A DNA stretch of 64,000 nt. Origin: Dermatophagoides farinae (Eukaryota; Arthropoda; Arachnida; Sarcoptiformes; Pyroglyphidae). A program made the position numbers and the translations under genes. The stretch covers positions 1,679,001 to 1,743,000 of the forward strand of contig NC_134679.1 of the NCBI RefSeq assembly GCF_024713945.1, given 5' to 3'. Below are positions 61,580 to 64,000 of the stretch, piece by piece; position 1 is the stretch's first letter; each line of letters starts with the position of its first letter. The notes under the pieces are model-generated. The model saw only the letters and a list, made by a program, of their open reading frames with translations. It searched no databases and had not been told where the DNA came from.

Positions 61580-64000
61580 ATGAAATCATTTCATCAACAA
61601 CAAACGGAATCAGATTGGCAATCGTCGTCGGTAAATGATGATAATAATAATAATAATAAATTTCCAACAACGGTGACACCATCATCATTATCATTGCCAT
61701 TATTATTATTACGGAAAAATGAAATCTTTAATCGTCTATTATTTATTTTGACATTTATCAATGTTATCACCATTTGTTTTGGTAAGCACAAGAATTTGTA
61801 TTATTATTGCAATGAAAAATTATTATTATTTGTATATGTGATTGATTTATGTTGTAAGGTTACAACCATTGATTTTGTGAAATGTGTCATGTTGATCAAC
61901 TGATGTAGGTAGGCATTTGTTTGATCATCATTGCCATGATTGAAATTGGAAAATGGAAATAAAAATTTTCAAATTAGAATTTATTGACTAAAAACTTTAA
62001 ATTGTACAAAAACGATTTAAAATAAATTATAGCAATCAGCTTGGCAGCAATTATAGAATGATAGAGATATTTAAAAAAGTTTTTAATTCAATAAACACAA
62101 AATTAATTTGACAAAAAGGTCAAAAACCGTGAAGTGTAGAATCGTGAATTTGAAAAACAAAGAATATTCTTATTTATGATGATGTTATTGATATATTTTT
62201 TTTTTTGTTTTTATTGTTTGACCAAAAAAAAAAAAATTGACAACACAGGATTCTCTGATGATGCTGTTTGTAGTATAAGCCAATTTGAATGCGAAAATTC
62301 ATATCCAATTCGTTGCATTCCATTATCATTACGTTGTGATGGATATCCGGATTGTCGAGATAAATCCGATGAGATCGATTGTCGTAAGTAAAATCATTTT
62401 GTTTTGTTTTGTTTTGATTTTTTTTTTGCTTAAAAACATTGCTCCTTTATTTCCTACATATATTAATTTCTTATTGTTGACACTCGATTTGTCGCTGTTG
62501 TTGTTCCGCTTTATGCTATTATCGATGCATTATTATTCGAAAGCTTTGAAAGATTAGTAATACAGGATTTTTTCTTTTTTTGTTTTGTTTTTGAATATGG
62601 TATATCATATGACTTAAACATCATCATCATTTGAACGAAAATCAAGCCATTAGCTAAAAAGCCGTTTCTTTTTTTTTTTTTTTTTGGTCCCTATATGCAT
62701 TATTATTGAACAAAATTGAACAATGACAAACAAATAGAAAACTTTTTTTTTGTTTTTCTTTCGAAATGACAAATTTCGTTCCGTTTGAATTATTTTCTAA
62801 TAGTTAGATATTGTACGATAGTAGTATACTATGTGATCATCAATCCACTAATTGATTGTGGAAAGCATCATTTATTCATCCATCAGCTCGTCAAATGTGA
62901 TAAGTTATAGCCAACTATACAAATAGAATAGTTGAATTCTGTCATTGATGATGAGAATGAATCAAATCAATGGACAACTGTAACGAATTAGAATTCTAAC
63001 TTATAAATTATTATGTGATGATGATAATGTTAACAACAACAACAACAACAACACAATTTTTCCTCATTGAATGTAAATAGACGCGTGTAGCTTTCTATTT
63101 GGATTTTTCAACCATAATTTTTTCAACTCAAATTCAATTTTGTATATTTTTTTTTCATCCATTGATTTATATAGCAAAAAATAGTTGCGATGAAACAGAA
63201 TTTGCTTGCAATTCAACAAAGAAATGTATATTTGCCGCATGGCGTTGTGATGGGGAACCCGATTGTGAGGATGGGTCCGATGAGCTTGATTGCCGTAAGT
63301 GCATTATTATTATTATTATTATCATCATCATCATACACATTATGATCATTTTCATGAATTAATTCCAATTCGTTTGATTTAATTTAATTTTTATTTCTAT
63401 CCATCCATTCCAATGGCAGTGAACTGTGAACAGCATCAATTTCGATGTGCTAATAATCGTTGTATTGATAAGAAAAATGTATGCGATCATATTGATGATT
63501 GTGGTGATGATTCTGATGAATCGGTTCTTGCATGTAGTAAGTATTCATATTTCGTTTGTTTTTTCTTTCGCTATGATGAACAAATTTAATTTTTCAATTT
63601 GTTTCAGTGTTTCATCGTTCACTATGTACAAAAGATGAATTTAAATGTTCAAATGGTCATTGTATTCCATTGAATTTGGCATGTGATGGCCATAATGATT
63701 GTGGTGATGATTCGGATGAAAATTCACCAAATTGTAAGTGATAATTAAGTATATCAAATAGATTATTTGATTCAATTATCTACACACAGGTACACAATGC
63801 TTTATCGATGATTTTAAATGTAAAAAATCAAATGAATGCATATCAAAAGAGAAATTATGTGATCAAATTGATGATTGTCCAGATGGTGAAGATGAATTTG
63901 ATTGCGATAAACATCATCAACATTATTCTATTCATGGTTCAATTTGTCAACCGGATGAATTCAAATGTCACAATAGTTTTGAATGTATTCCAGAATATTT
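61580..64000 (+). CDS. LDL-receptor family protein, 5' part (cut by window end)
   Basis: Exons seen: 61580-61781, 62249-62383, 63175-63294, 63420-63536, 63608-63733 and 63790 to beyond 64000. Every splice is GT-AG in phase 1, the usual one-repeat-per-exon arrangement. After a 67-residue N-terminus with an internal hydrophobic segment ([16 protein letters not shown], signal peptide or anchor) come LDLa modules. Module 1 is CSISQFEC...[17 protein letters not shown], then CDETEFAC...[18 protein letters not shown]...[20 protein letters not shown]...[20 protein letters not shown]...[10 protein letters not shown] and the start of a sixth (CQPDEFKC). Each has six Cys and the Ca-binding DxSDE box (DGEDE in the fifth). 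No EGF or YWTD domain is in view, so LDLR, VLDLR/vitellogenin receptor, lipophorin receptor or LRP cannot be separated. These receptors endocytose lipoproteins or yolk protein. The N-terminal poly-Asn and Gln stretches before the hydrophobic core are unusual for a secreted ectodomain. Confidence 0.92.

Noticed and set aside
1-64000. CRISPR arrays, operons, prophage or insertion sequences
   Set aside because: The window is intron-bearing animal DNA. The only regularly spaced repeats are microsatellites.

Overview
This window is nuclear DNA of an acariform mite, almost certainly a house dust mite (Dermatophagoides). The strongest evidence is a complete 11-exon paramyosin gene on the minus strand. 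Its conceptual product is 875 residues and matches, as far as I can recall it, the group 11 allergen (Der f 11 / Der p 11). I cannot tell D. farinae from D. pteronyssinus by eye. The DNA is AT-rich and full of (CA)n, (CAT)n, (CAA)n and poly-A/T tracts. Most introns are 50-100 nt with GT-AG ends, which is typical of compact astigmatid mite genomes. No prokaryotic, viral or transposon gene was seen.

Layout. 1-9.08 kb: no recognisable gene. 9.08-10.84 kb (+): ninjurin, with a plausible alternative last exon. 10.95-13.18 kb (-): tRNA pseudouridine synthase PUS7, 3' end to 3' end with ninjurin, carrying a 1-nt frame break. 13.87-18.42 kb (-): paramyosin. 20.77-22.01 kb: a head-to-head pair of mitochondrial genes, NDUFS6 (-) and bL36m (+). 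22-32.1 kb: noncoding. 32.1-34.78 kb (-): two coiled-coil exons that are exact structural duplicates of two paramyosin exons, plus an upstream non-helical 'head' exon. I read these as the 5' part of a short (mini-)paramyosin transcript or of a paramyosin paralogue. 37.42-38.04 kb (+): soluble-looking cytochrome b5. 39.40-40.24 kb (-): unknown single-pass membrane protein. 40.89-44.10 kb (-): GH20 beta-hexosaminidase homologue with altered catalytic residues. 44.1-50.3 kb: noncoding. 50.33-52.01 kb (-): unknown membrane protein with a juxtamembrane Cys cluster and a very low-complexity tail, also with a 1-nt frame break. 53.05-54.40 kb (+): CDC123. 55.67-58.46 kb (+): adhesion GPCR, again with a 1-nt frame break. 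61.58 kb to the end (+): first exons of an LDL-receptor-family gene, cut by the window.

Gene models were built by hand. Every exon join was checked for GT/AG ends and reading phase. For paramyosin, hexosaminidase, CDC123, ninjurin, NDUFS6, cytochrome b5 and the 39.4-kb gene the exon lengths sum to a multiple of three. For PUS7, the 50.3-kb gene and the adhesion GPCR they sum to a multiple of three plus one. The genes do not form one pathway. The functional groupings are a muscle thick-filament locus and a divergent pair of mitochondrial housekeeping genes. The most interesting points are the paramyosin exon duplication with an apparent far-upstream second promoter, and the hexosaminidase with the catalytic Glu replaced by Asp.
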